From the NCBI GenBank assembly GCA_018970625.1, contig JAGWVZ010000131.1:1-8424 (forward strand): a stretch of DNA of 8,424 nt, given 5' to 3'. The stretch comes from Myxococcales bacterium (GTDB taxonomy: Bacteria; Myxococcota; Bradymonadia; REDH01). This document shows, piece after piece, positions 1 through 7,116 of the stretch. Numbering within the stretch: the first letter of the stretch is position 1; every line of letters starts with the position of its first letter. The notes beneath the pieces are model-generated. The model was not told the DNA's origin, did no database searches, and saw only the letters and a list, made by a program, of their open reading frames with translations. Both the position numbers and the translations under genes were made by a program.

Positions 1-1254
1 CACGCCGGGCTGTGGTGCGAACGGTTCATGCTGGATGGTCGAGCGGTCGGGTCCGGCGGTGGAAACCACATTACGCTTGGCGGTGCTACGCCGCTGGAGA
101 GCCCATTTCTGAAGCGCCCTGAGCTGCTGGCGCGGCTGGTTCGGTTCTTTCAGCAGCACCCATCGCTGTCATACCTGTTTACCGGATTGTTTGTGGGCCC
201 GACGTCTCAGGCTCCGCGGGTCGATGAGGCGCGTCAGGACAGCCTTGCCGAGCTGGAGTTGGCGCTTCATCAGCTGCACAGGGCGGGCGAGCGACCGGCA
301 CCGTGGTTTGTCGATCGGCTGTTGCGTAATTTGCTGGTGGATTTGTCCGGAAATACGCATCGCACCGAGATTTGCATCGATAAACTCTACAACCCCGGGT
401 CTGTGACAGGTCGTCTGGGAATCGTGGAGTTGCGGGCATTTGAAATGCCACCGCACGAGCGGATGGCGGTGGCGCAGGTGGTGCTGGTGCGCGCCATTGT
501 GGCGGCGCTCGCTGCGGCGCCCTACGACAGTCCCCTTGTGGCATGGGGCACGCGCCTGCACGACGAGTTTATGCTGCCCTATTTTGTGTGGCAGGATTTT
601 CAGGATGTGCTGGCATTTCTGGGTAGTCGTGGCGTTGCGCTCGATGAAGAATGGTATCGGGTATTTCTGGATTATCGGTTTCCACTCTTCGGACAGATTC
701 AGTGCGAAGGCGTGACGCTGGATATTCGTCCGGCGCTGGAGCCGTGGTCGGTGCTGGGTGAAGAACCCACCGGCGCGACCACGTCGCGTTATGTGGACTC
801 TTCGCTGGAACGAATTGAGGTGCGGGTTCGCGGTTTGCAGGCCGAACGACACGCGCTGACCGTGAACGGAGTGCTGGTGCCGCTGCACGCGACGAGTACC
901 CCCGGTGAAATGGTCGCTGGAATACGGTTCCGTGCGTGGCAGCCACCGCATTGCCTGCATCCACACATCGGGGTGCATCACCCGTTGCAGCTGGATGTCG
1001 TGGACACGTGGGCCCGGCGTTCGCTCGGCGGCTGCCGCTATCACGTGTGGCACCCCGAAGGGCGTGCGTTTCTGGAGCCGCCTCTGACGGCGGTTGAAGC
1101 GACGGCCCGACGCGCCTCTCGCTTCACGATACTGAGCGCGACACCCTGGCCGGTGCACCCCGTGCGGATTCCGCGCAATCCGGCGATGCGGGTGACGCTG
1201 GATTTGCGTTTCAGTCAGACGGACAGACAGCAGGAATACATCGAGCCGATTTAA
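1..1254 (+). CDS. DUF2126 putative amidoligase, C-terminal part (5' end outside window)
   Basis: The reading frame is open from the first base of the window, so the ATG at 28 is an internal methionine and the gene is cut at its 5' end. The visible 417 residues match my memory of the DUF2126 family (PF09899). These are large proteins, often over 1000 residues, with an N-terminal transglutaminase-like domain and a C-terminal region proposed to be related to glutamine synthetase-like amidoligases. Counting from the Met at 28, recognisable blocks are [10 protein letters not shown] (10-19), [20 protein letters not shown] (48-67), [16 protein letters not shown] (108-123), [14 protein letters not shown] (133-146), YVDSSLERI (255-263) and [15 protein letters not shown] (332-346). 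Relatives usually sit with transglutaminase, alpha-E and ATP-grasp genes thought to make or modify peptides. None of those follows here, because the next gene is convergent, so partners would have to lie upstream. Family assignment is confident. The biochemical reaction is only a prediction for the family. Confidence 0.93.
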   Translation, partial: HAGLWCERFMLDGRAVGSGGGNHITLGGATPLESPFLKRPELLARLVRFFQQHPSLSYLFTGLFVGPTSQAPRVDEARQDSLAELELALHQLHRAGERPAPWFVDRLLRNLLVDLSGNTHRTEICIDKLYNPGSVTGRLGIVELRAFEMPPHERMAVAQVVLVRAIVAALAAAPYDSPLVAWGTRLHDEFMLPYFVWQDFQDVLAFLGSRGVALDEEWYRVFLDYRFPLFGQIQCEGVTLDIRPALEPWSVLGEEPTGATTSRYVDSSLERIEVRVRGLQAERHALTVNGVLVPLHATSTPGEMVAGIRFRAWQPPHCLHPHIGVHHPLQLDVVDTWARRSLGGCRYHVWHPEGRAFLEPPLTAVEATARRASRFTILSATPWPVHPVRIPRNPAMRVTLDLRFSQTDRQQEYIEPI

Positions 1255-1315
1255 CCGACGATGATTCCTTGCGACCTTGTTATTTTCGACAATTACCGCA
1301 GTAAATGAGCGACGA

Positions 1316-2539
1316 TTATTCCGTGCAATCGTAGCGAGCTTCTACGGCATGGGCATTGCCGTCGCGCAAGGTGCCACAGGCCGATCCATAGAATTGCAGG
1401 AACGTTTCGCGAGCAATATTCCAGCCATTGGCGCCGGTGGTGTCGCGCGGAATTTCAACGCCGTCGATGGTCACGACGATATTGTCGACATCTTCGGGAA
1501 TTTCGGGAAACTCGTAATCGCACGGCACGGTGCTGCCGGTGGTGGTGCGTAAGGCTTCGACCAGCTGAGCGGAATCGGTGACGGCGTAATGCCGCCCTGC
1601 ATTTGCGGTCTCTCCTGCGACCGCCATCTGGTCGAGCAGGTCCGAGACACCTGCCGTGCCGGGAATACCCACGACGAACGTGCGGACACCCGAGAGGAGC
1701 AGGTCACGCACCGCCTGCAGGGTGCGCTCGCGGTCCAGACAGTTGGCGTTGTTGATTCCGCAGGTCGCCCCCGGGATACACTCGCAGGTGGACGCGTTGA
1801 AGCTGGAGTTACAGCCTGGGCCGCCGTCGGTAGCGAGCAGGACGTAGTTGTTTTCGCCGGGGTGCGAGGCGTTGAGCGCGTCGCGGGCAGCGTACAGAGA
1901 GAGGGCCGTCGGGGTGCCCCCGGCCGGTACGGTGTTGAGCGCGGTCGAGATGGCCGTGGCCGTGCTTTCGCCCGCTGCTACGCGTACATCGCCCGTGGCG
2001 CACGAATCCCCAAAGAGTCCATCGGCTGCGGTGCCGGGAAAGAGCATGAGACCGAAATTGACGCGATCGCCGAGCGCGGTGGTGACGCTGCGCACGGCGC
2101 TGACCATGGTATCCCAGCGGCCGTCGGTGTTCATGCTGTTGGAGCGATCGACGAGCAACATGAAATTGGCGACCGCGAGGGCGTCTGGCTTGAGCGAGAA
2201 CGAGAGGGTTTCGCAGTTATCGGGCACCACGTCGGACGGTGTGGAGTTGCCAGCGTCGCTGGTGGTGGTGTCGGTGCCCGTTTCGGCGTCCGTCCCGGGT
2301 ACGACATCGGTGCCGGGATCGACGGGGTCGGCGTCCGGGTCTTCGGCGCCGGCGTCTTCGTCGCCGGGCGCTTCGTCAGAGGAGTCTTCGCCGGACCTGT
2401 CGTCATCGGTGCGTGGACGCTCCGTGCGGGTGTCGCTTTCTTCGGTTGTGGTCCCCGATTCAGCGACGCAGCCCACCACAAGGGCACCCAGCAGGCAGGA
2501 GACCGTGACCAGACAGGTGAGGCGAGTGTGAGACGTCAT
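1316..2539 (-). CDS. Secreted lipoprotein with von Willebrand factor A (vWA) domain
   Basis: This 407-residue protein starts with a lipoprotein signal peptide: MTSHTR, then a hydrophobic core, then VVGC with the lipidated Cys at 24. Residues 25-108 form an acidic, low-complexity Asp/Glu/Ser/Thr/Gly linker. The vWA domain begins near 122. Its metal ion-dependent adhesion site is complete, with DRSNSM at 131-136 (DxSxS), Thr in GGTPT at 207-211, and Asp in ATDGGP at 236-241. A divalent-metal-dependent protein-binding or adhesion role at the envelope or surface is therefore plausible, but the ligand is unknown. Ten cysteines follow the lipid Cys, five of them clustered at 243-267, which suggests disulfides outside the cytoplasm. 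The frame extends upstream to an ATG ending at 2605. I chose 2539 because only that start puts the signal peptide at the N terminus; neither start has a clear ribosome site. The gene is convergent with the DUF2126 gene. Confidence 0.92.
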   Translation of the reverse strand: MTSHTRLTCLVTVSCLLGALVVGCVAESGTTTEESDTRTERPRTDDDRSGEDSSDEAPGDEDAGAEDPDADPVDPGTDVVPGTDAETGTDTTTSDAGNSTPSDVVPDNCETLSFSLKPDALAVANFMLLVDRSNSMNTDGRWDTMVSAVRSVTTALGDRVNFGLMLFPGTAADGLFGDSCATGDVRVAAGESTATAISTALNTVPAGGTPTALSLYAARDALNASHPGENNYVLLATDGGPGCNSSFNASTCECIPGATCGINNANCLDRERTLQAVRDLLLSGVRTFVVGIPGTAGVSDLLDQMAVAGETANAGRHYAVTDSAQLVEALRTTTGSTVPCDYEFPEIPEDVDNIVVTIDGVEIPRDTTGANGWNIARETFLQFYGSACGTLRDGNAHAVEARYDCTE

Positions 2540-2576
2540 GGCAAAAACCGGTGAAGGGGCATTCGAACGTCTGTGC

Positions 2577-2605
2577 AGGGTAGCGACGTGCGATGAAAAG
2601 CTCAA
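2577..2605 (-). promoter_or_regulatory. Weak candidate promoter for the vWA lipoprotein gene
   Basis: Read on the minus strand, TTGAGC (2605-2600) is followed after 17 bases by TACCCT (2582-2577). Both hexamers match the sigma-70 consensus only partly (4/6 and 3/6). The spacing is ideal, and transcription would begin about 30 bases before the chosen start at 2539. Hits of this quality arise often by chance. It is listed because it fits the chosen start and would separate this gene from the CLC gene upstream. Confidence 0.2.
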
Positions 2606-2647
2606 CCGGGGTGCACGCGCACGGTCGAAAGATGGCAGACGCAGGGT

Positions 2648-3931
2648 TCATGACCGACCGGGTTCGGCGGCAATACTCCGCTCACCTTCCGCTTGTGGTC
2701 GGACACGTTGAGCAGGCCAGAGGCTTCGGTTTCCGGTGAGTCGGGTGGCGAGCGCCGCGACGACGAGCGAGGGAAGCAGCATGGGCAACCCCATGAGCTC
2801 GGCGGCCATAACACCGAGCGCCAGCGGCGTGTTGGCAGCGGCCCCGAACAGCGCGACCAGCCCAACTCCGGCGGCTACGTCGGGAGGCAGGCCCAGCAAC
2901 GGGGCCAGCGCGCTGCCGAGCGCTGCGCCGATGAAGAAGAGCGGCGTCACCTCGCCACCGGGAAAACCCGACCCGACGGTGAGAGAGGTAAAGAGGAGTT
3001 TCAGCGCAAAAACCTGCAGCGGAAGGGCCGGCGTCAGAAACGCACGCTCGAAGGTGGGTACGCCGAGGCCCAGATACAGATCGGTGCCAACCCATTGCCA
3101 CAGCGCAACCACGGCCACCGCGCCCACCACGGGCCGGAGTGGTGCAAGTGGCACCCAGTGTCCCAGACCTCGCTTTACGGCGTGTGTGAGCTCCATAAAG
3201 AGCACGGCAACCATCGCGACGGCGATCGCAAGCACTGCCAGCGCGAGCCATAGTTCGCCGTTCATCAGGTTCACCGCGACCGTGGGGAACGGGATGTGCA
3301 AGATGCCCATCCGTTGGGTCACAGCGTCGCCGATGAAGGCCGCCAGCAGCGCCACGGGTGCAAACCGTAACTGCAGTTTACCCGCGACCATCCACTCTAC
3401 GGCAAAGACGGCACCGGCGAGCGGTGTGCCGAAGACAGAACCGAACCCGCCCGCCACTCCGGCGACCAGCAGGTGCTTTCTAATCTGGGCGTCGACGTGA
3501 ACGCGATTCGCGAGCTGGTCGGCGAGAGCGGCCCCCATTTGTACAGCGGTGCCTTCGCGACCAGCGCTGCCACCAAAGAGGTGCGTCACGAGGGTGCCCA
3601 CGAGCACCAATGGCGCCATACGCAGCGGGATCGTTGCAGACGTATCATCCTGAAGTGTATGAAGAATCAGGTTGCTTCCCTGCCCTGTCGGCCCGGCGTA
3701 TCGGTGCCATAACCAACCCAACGCCAGACCCGCCAGAGGCAACGCCCACACGAGCCGGCCGTGCGCCGCGCGTACCTCCGTCGCGGCGTCCAGCGCGTAC
3801 AGAAAGGTGGCCGAGGCAAGCCCGCACGCCACACCGACGACCGCCGTTGCGAGGAGGACTCGACCGCTGGCTCGCCAGTCGAGCCGTACGTTTGGAGAGA
3901 ATCGCGAGCGCATAACGAGCGTTTGAAACAT
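2648..3931 (-). CDS. CLC-family anion/proton antiporter, fluoride-type (CLC-F) motifs
   Basis: This 427-residue polytopic membrane protein has about the usual length for a bacterial CLC without C-terminal CBS domains. Motifs counted from the Met at 3931 are GQGSNLIL (83-90, where chloride CLCs carry GSGIP), GREGTAVQMG (124-133, with gating Glu126), GTPLAGAVFAVE (168-179) and GSGFPGGEVTPLFFIGAALG (320-339). In the last block, GGEVTP replaces the chloride-type GGIFAP. A Glu and Thr at those places are, to my knowledge, characteristic of CLC-F fluoride/proton antiporters, and the spacing from gating Glu to this Glu (201 residues) agrees with the one I recall for the characterised Enterococcus protein. 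Trp405 (SLWP) sits about where chloride CLCs have their anion-binding Tyr. The likely role is fluoride export across the inner membrane; the ion preference is inferred. The start is uncertain: the frame is open to an ATG at 4012, and Met at 3931 or 3913 leaves a normal short tail before the first helix. None has a good ribosome site. Confidence 0.93.
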   Translation of the reverse strand: MFQTLVMRSRFSPNVRLDWRASGRVLLATAVVGVACGLASATFLYALDAATEVRAAHGRLVWALPLAGLALGWLWHRYAGPTGQGSNLILHTLQDDTSATIPLRMAPLVLVGTLVTHLFGGSAGREGTAVQMGAALADQLANRVHVDAQIRKHLLVAGVAGGFGSVFGTPLAGAVFAVEWMVAGKLQLRFAPVALLAAFIGDAVTQRMGILHIPFPTVAVNLMNGELWLALAVLAIAVAMVAVLFMELTHAVKRGLGHWVPLAPLRPVVGAVAVVALWQWVGTDLYLGLGVPTFERAFLTPALPLQVFALKLLFTSLTVGSGFPGGEVTPLFFIGAALGSALAPLLGLPPDVAAGVGLVALFGAAANTPLALGVMAAELMGLPMLLPSLVVAALATRLTGNRSLWPAQRVRPQAEGERSIAAEPGRS

Positions 3932-4050
3932 GCGGTGGGCGAACCCAGAGTTCACGCAGTAGCACTTGCGAACGAATCCGGACACCAGTGTGGGTTTCAC
4001 CCCCCGTGCCATCGTGCAATGGGGTAAGCGACGGCCCGATGGAAGTCAGA

Positions 4051-4105
4051 GGCGCCGATGCTCCGGGCGGCGCCGGGTAAATCGCCCTGACCCCGGCGAG
4101 TCAGG
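4051..4105. repeat. Two short inverted repeats in the CLC/GST divergent intergenic region
   Basis: GGCGCC occurs at 4051-4056 and again, as its own complement, at 4069-4074 with a 12-base loop. CCTGAC at 4086-4091 pairs perfectly with GTCAGG at 4100-4105 across an 8-base loop. Both lie in the 235 bases between the divergent CLC and GST genes. They could be hairpins in the CLC leader or operator sites for either gene. The rest of this gap holds a poor candidate GST promoter, TTGACG at 4127-4132 with AATGAA at 4150-4155. I could not fit a fluoride riboswitch to the minus strand here. The base pairing is directly visible; its function is not. Confidence 0.4.
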
Positions 4106-4166
4106 ACCGCGCGCCCATTGAGCTCGTTGACGTACAGGTGCGGCAGGGGAATGAAGGTCGCAGCCC

Positions 4167-5006
4167 ATGGGTTGTGTGACGCCATCCTCTATCCCGGCCT
4201 CTTTTATGCCAATTCGAATGTATCATATTCCGGTGTGTCCGTTCTCGCAGCGCGTCGAAATCCTGCTGCACCTGAAGGACCTGACCCGCGAGGTGGAGTT
4301 CGTGCGGGTCGATATTACAAAGCCACGCGACCCCCACATTCTTGCGCTCAGCGGAGGTACCACCGCCCTGCCGGTCATGGAACTTGAAGACGGTAGAGCG
4401 CTGAAAGAGAGCCTGGTGCTGATGGATTATCTGGACATACGGTTTGACGAACGCCCTGTTCGCAGGGCCGATGCGTGGGAGCGCGCCGTTGAGAACCTTT
4501 TGGTGACCTACGAAAATGCGTTCAATATGGCCGGGTATGGGCTGGTAATGAATCAGGATGCCGACCAGCGGCAGGTATTTCTGGACAAATATCTGGAGCA
4601 ACACCGGAAAGTAAACGAGTTCCTTTTGCGCTACGGCAGCGCGAGCGGTCCCTGGCTGTTTGACCGTTTTGGCTGGGCCGAGGCCGTATTCACCCCATTT
4701 TTCCGACGATTCGCATTTATTCCCTATTATGAAGGGATGGATATTCCCGACACGGGGGAGTTTTCGCGCGTGCTGGCATGGCGGGAGGCGTGCCTGCAGC
4801 ACCCGTCGGCCCAACAGGTAACTGACGAAGAAGTGGTGAAGGTGTATTACGATTATGCGCGCGGCGGCGGCAACGGGCGCACACTGCCAGGGCGTCAGGT
4901 CTCCAGCTTTGCCTTTTTGCCGCGATGGCAGGACCGTCCCTGGCCCCCACGTGACAAGTACGGTCCTGCGGCAACCGATGAACAACTCGGGTTGGTCGGC
5001 GCCTGA
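4167..5006 (+). CDS. Glutathione S-transferase family protein with cysteine active-site motif
   Basis: This 279-residue cytosolic protein has a thioredoxin-like GST N domain. It shows MYHIPVCPFSQRVEILL, with the probable catalytic Cys24 at the start of the first helix as in omega-like and related thiol-transferase GSTs. The cis-proline block LPVMELEDG (Pro69) and the glutathione gamma-glutamyl-binding ES pair (Glu81, Ser82 in LKESLVLMDYL) follow. An all-helical C domain spans about 105-215. The tail of some 55 residues after it (YYDYARGGGN onward, Pro- and Arg-rich) is longer than in a minimal GST. Reduction of mixed disulfides or glutathione conjugation is likely; the substrate is unknown. 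The start at 4167 is preceded at nine bases by GAAGG (4153-4157). Starts at 4206 or 4218 would give a more typical N terminus but lack a visible ribosome site. The gene is divergent from CLC and ends 19 bases from the stop of the convergent ion channel gene. Confidence 0.93.
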   Translation: MGCVTPSSIPASFMPIRMYHIPVCPFSQRVEILLHLKDLTREVEFVRVDITKPRDPHILALSGGTTALPVMELEDGRALKESLVLMDYLDIRFDERPVRRADAWERAVENLLVTYENAFNMAGYGLVMNQDADQRQVFLDKYLEQHRKVNEFLLRYGSASGPWLFDRFGWAEAVFTPFFRRFAFIPYYEGMDIPDTGEFSRVLAWREACLQHPSAQQVTDEEVVKVYYDYARGGGNGRTLPGRQVSSFAFLPRWQDRPWPPRDKYGPAATDEQLGLVGA

Positions 5007-5025
5007 TCAGGGGGCCGCGCTGCCA

Positions 5026-6900
5026 CTAATTGTGAGCCACCACAACGACGCTGTCAGCGTCGGTAAGGCAAACCCGCTGCGATTTGTCGGGATTTAATGT
5101 GACCTTGCCGTTCGAGGCGGTGCGATAGCCAATCGCAGCCTCGCCGCGGCGACGCGCGGCTTCGACGATGGTACTGAACTGCACCTCTACCGGTTCCACG
5201 TAGAGTGAGGCCGGACGCACATAATACTCGGCCCCGTCGGGATCGAGCAGTTCGTGCAGCACCGGCATCAGGTGCGGGTTTTCCGCCATCTGGCACATCA
5301 TCAGGCTCACCAGCTGATTGCTGACAACGAAATCGTCGGGCGCCCCACTCGCAGCCAGATCGCGATTGTGCACGTTCAGCATCTCACTCACGACCGAGAT
5401 CGACAGATTTCGTCGCCGCGCGAGGTCACGCAGGTGAATCAGCGAGAGCAGCACGGTCGCGTCTGCGCGTTCCGAAACCGTCGCATCAGGCGGCAACACC
5501 AGAATATGTGTCCATGCGTCCGGCTTCAGATCTTCCAGTACAGCGCGACGCGTCGGGTCCTGACGAATGACCGTCAGCGACTGCGTCTGCAGATGGCCCA
5601 CCTGGCTCGCAATCACCTCCGCATCGACGATCGGCGTGACAACACACACCTCGGAGCCTTCCCCCACGTACGAATCAAGCCCTTGAATCACCCGCCACGC
5701 ATCGGAGTGCCACCCCAGCACGAGCGTGCGTTCCTGTTCCACGACCTGTGCGTGGCCCTCCCGAATGGAAGCGACCTCTTTATCGGTGCTCCATTCAATC
5801 TTCACTTTGCTGTCGTCCTCCGCGATCACGACAAGTCGGTCGCCCGCCTCGACGACCGTATCCGTCGACGGCGCGAGCAGCGCTTTGCCACCACGATAAA
5901 TGCCAATCAGCGAAGACGCCCGAAAAGCAAACAGGCAGTCGCCAAAGGTGCGACCTGCCAGCTCGCCCGGTTCGGTGAAGTAGATTTCGTTCCCGTCAAA
6001 ATCGAGCGTCTCGGCATGGACCTGTGACAAGCCAGGCTGTCGAAGCGCCTGTACCATAATGCGCGACACCAGATCAGCGCCGAGCACCACCTGCAGCTCG
6101 TCGCCACCCAGAAGCATCGCTGCCTCCATGTTCCCATGGTCGCAGAGCTCGGCTACCACGTGCAGCGCTTTGCGCTCGCCCGGCGCGAACAGCGCCATCA
6201 ATGTCTGAATCACGGTCACGTCGCCATCGTGACCTCCGCCGGCATGAAGCACCAGCACCGACCGACTGGCGTACACATTGACCAGCTCCAGGTCGGACCG
6301 GTCGGAAGGATTTCCAGACCGCACCACCACGCGCAAATGTGGGTGTTCCGCGACAATCTCCTTCACGAAGTCATCCATTTCGGCTTTGTCACCCTGCGCA
6401 AGAATCGCCACGATCCCTTTCCCAACACTCTCACTCGCCAGCGCCAGCTGCCGAAGCACCGTCGGTATGGCCGGACTCCAGCCCAGAATCACCACGTGCC
6501 CCGTTTCGAGAACGCGCGACTTTCCCTTTCGTAGTTCTTCGAGGCGAGTCTGGAGTCCACTCGACAGAATACTGATGAGCGTCGAAAGGATGAAAATTCC
6601 GCCGAGTGTAATTCCCAGGTTGGCGATCAATAAGGGCCATTGCCAGCCGCCAGCGTCCCCTCCGAGGGTACCGGCATCCATCGCCCGCATCAGGCCGTAC
6701 CACAGGACCCGAATTGTTCCTTCAGCGCCCTCGCCGCTCGCATCCTCAGGCACGAGACCCAGCGCAAGCAGCAACGTTGTGTGCACACCAATCAGCCCCA
6801 GCGTGATCATCGCCAGCCAGAACACCAGCGCAGGCGTCCCTTTGGACATGGTGTTGTCGAACGCGTAACGAAGACGATCGCGAAAGCTGAATGTGGACAT
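5026..6900 (-). CDS. CASTOR/POLLUX-like ion channel with two RCK-like regulatory units
   Basis: The chosen start gives 624 residues. The N terminus MSTFSFRDRLRYAFDNTMSK closely resembles bacterial relatives of the plant CASTOR/POLLUX nuclear cation channels. The protein has one helix at about 24-48, a pore-like segment at 65-82 containing MDAGTLGGD instead of the potassium-channel TVGYG filter, and a second helix at about 90-114. A basic linker (LEELRKGKSRVLETGH) leads to a Rossmann-like RCK unit starting VVILGWSPAIP (136-146), with a TrkA-C-like part at about 298-370 (DFDGNEIYF, GDRLVVIAEDD). A second RCK-like unit starts at TLVLGWHSDAW (392-402) and runs to the C terminus. The product is probably an inner-membrane cation channel gated by a cytoplasmic ligand; ion and ligand are unknown. 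An in-frame ATG at 6987 exists, but its 29 extra residues do not look conserved and the ATG at 6969 lies inside a palindrome. The start at 6900 has only a weak AGG upstream. Confidence 0.93.
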   Translation of the reverse strand: MSTFSFRDRLRYAFDNTMSKGTPALVFWLAMITLGLIGVHTTLLLALGLVPEDASGEGAEGTIRVLWYGLMRAMDAGTLGGDAGGWQWPLLIANLGITLGGIFILSTLISILSSGLQTRLEELRKGKSRVLETGHVVILGWSPAIPTVLRQLALASESVGKGIVAILAQGDKAEMDDFVKEIVAEHPHLRVVVRSGNPSDRSDLELVNVYASRSVLVLHAGGGHDGDVTVIQTLMALFAPGERKALHVVAELCDHGNMEAAMLLGGDELQVVLGADLVSRIMVQALRQPGLSQVHAETLDFDGNEIYFTEPGELAGRTFGDCLFAFRASSLIGIYRGGKALLAPSTDTVVEAGDRLVVIAEDDSKVKIEWSTDKEVASIREGHAQVVEQERTLVLGWHSDAWRVIQGLDSYVGEGSEVCVVTPIVDAEVIASQVGHLQTQSLTVIRQDPTRRAVLEDLKPDAWTHILVLPPDATVSERADATVLLSLIHLRDLARRRNLSISVVSEMLNVHNRDLAASGAPDDFVVSNQLVSLMMCQMAENPHLMPVLHELLDPDGAEYYVRPASLYVEPVEVQFSTIVEAARRRGEAAIGYRTASNGKVTLNPDKSQRVCLTDADSVVVVAHN

Positions 6901-6957
6901 ACCAGACCTGACCCGGGACGTACCCGCAAACCACACCAGACCGGACAATCGGTGTGT

Positions 6958-6997
6958 GACAGGCACCATCCTGTCTGCAGAGTGCAACCCGTGTCAA
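6958..6997 (-). promoter_or_regulatory. Candidate promoter and overlapping palindrome upstream of the ion channel gene
   Basis: On the minus strand a perfect TTGACA (-35 consensus) lies at 6997-6992. An 18-base spacer leads to CAGGAT at 6973-6968, a weak -10 that keeps only the A at position 2 and the final A and T. A perfect inverted repeat, GACAGG (6958-6963) and CCTGTC (6970-6975) around six bases, covers the -10 and the expected transcription start. This is the usual place for a repressor operator. It would give a leader of about 60 bases before the start at 6900. The repeat is certain, but the promoter and operator roles are inference. Confidence 0.3.
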
Positions 6998-7034
6998 TCA
7001 GACTGCGCCCGTTCCGGAGTGCGGCGCTCGCGTC

Positions 7035-7080
7035 AGCACCGCCCTGTGCATCAACAGCGGTTTTGCAGGGCGGCGGTGCT
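7035..7080. repeat. GC-rich imperfect inverted repeat between LNS2 and ion channel genes
   Basis: AGCACCGCCCTG (7035-7046) is complementary to the right arm at 7066-7080, except for a three-base CGG bulge in that arm. The 19-base loop lies at 7047-7065. It sits about 85 bases past the LNS2 stop codon. There is no U-run after the stem in either direction, so it is not a standard intrinsic terminator. It could stabilise the 3' end of the LNS2 transcript or be a remnant of a repeat family. Confidence 0.4.
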
Positions 7081-7116
7081 CAGGCCGCGCGCGCTGTACG
7101 TGCGGATGCGGAACAC

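Noticed and set aside
169..1158. Open frame of 329 codons on the minus strand, antisense to the DUF2126 gene
   Set aside because: Its translation is rich in Arg, Gln and His with no domain, while the plus frame is a strongly recognisable family member over the same stretch.
1255..1315. Bidirectional terminator between the convergent DUF2126 and vWA genes
   Set aside because: No inverted repeat with a T-run could be found in these 61 bases.
1589..2554. Long open frame of 321 codons on the plus strand, antisense to the vWA lipoprotein gene
   Set aside because: It mirrors the acidic-linker and vWA codons, has low-complexity Gly/Val/Arg composition and matches no known family. The minus-strand protein has a signal peptide and an intact MIDAS.
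2540..2605. Extra 22 codons at the N terminus of the vWA lipoprotein from the ATG at 2605
   Set aside because: They would bury the signal peptide inside the protein, and no ribosome site supports that start.
2736..3500. Open frame of 254 codons on the plus strand, antisense to the CLC gene
   Set aside because: Composition is dominated by Ala, Ser, Thr and Pro, as expected from the complement of a GC-rich membrane protein gene. No motif is seen.
3914..4100. Fluoride riboswitch ahead of the CLC gene
   Set aside because: Partial resemblances (GATGGCAC near 4015 and GTGCTACT near 3960 on the minus strand) lack the flanking stem of the crcB motif, so the fold cannot be built.
3997..4185. Possible 62-residue minus-strand gene in the CLC/GST gap
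   Set aside because: No ribosome site, no recognisable domain, and it runs across the GST start region and the inverted repeats. Chance is a sufficient explanation in GC-rich DNA.
6901..6942. Direct repeat ACCAGACC at 6901-6908 and 6935-6942
   Set aside because: Eight bases, only two copies and 34 bases apart, partly in the weak ribosome-site region. It is compatible with chance.
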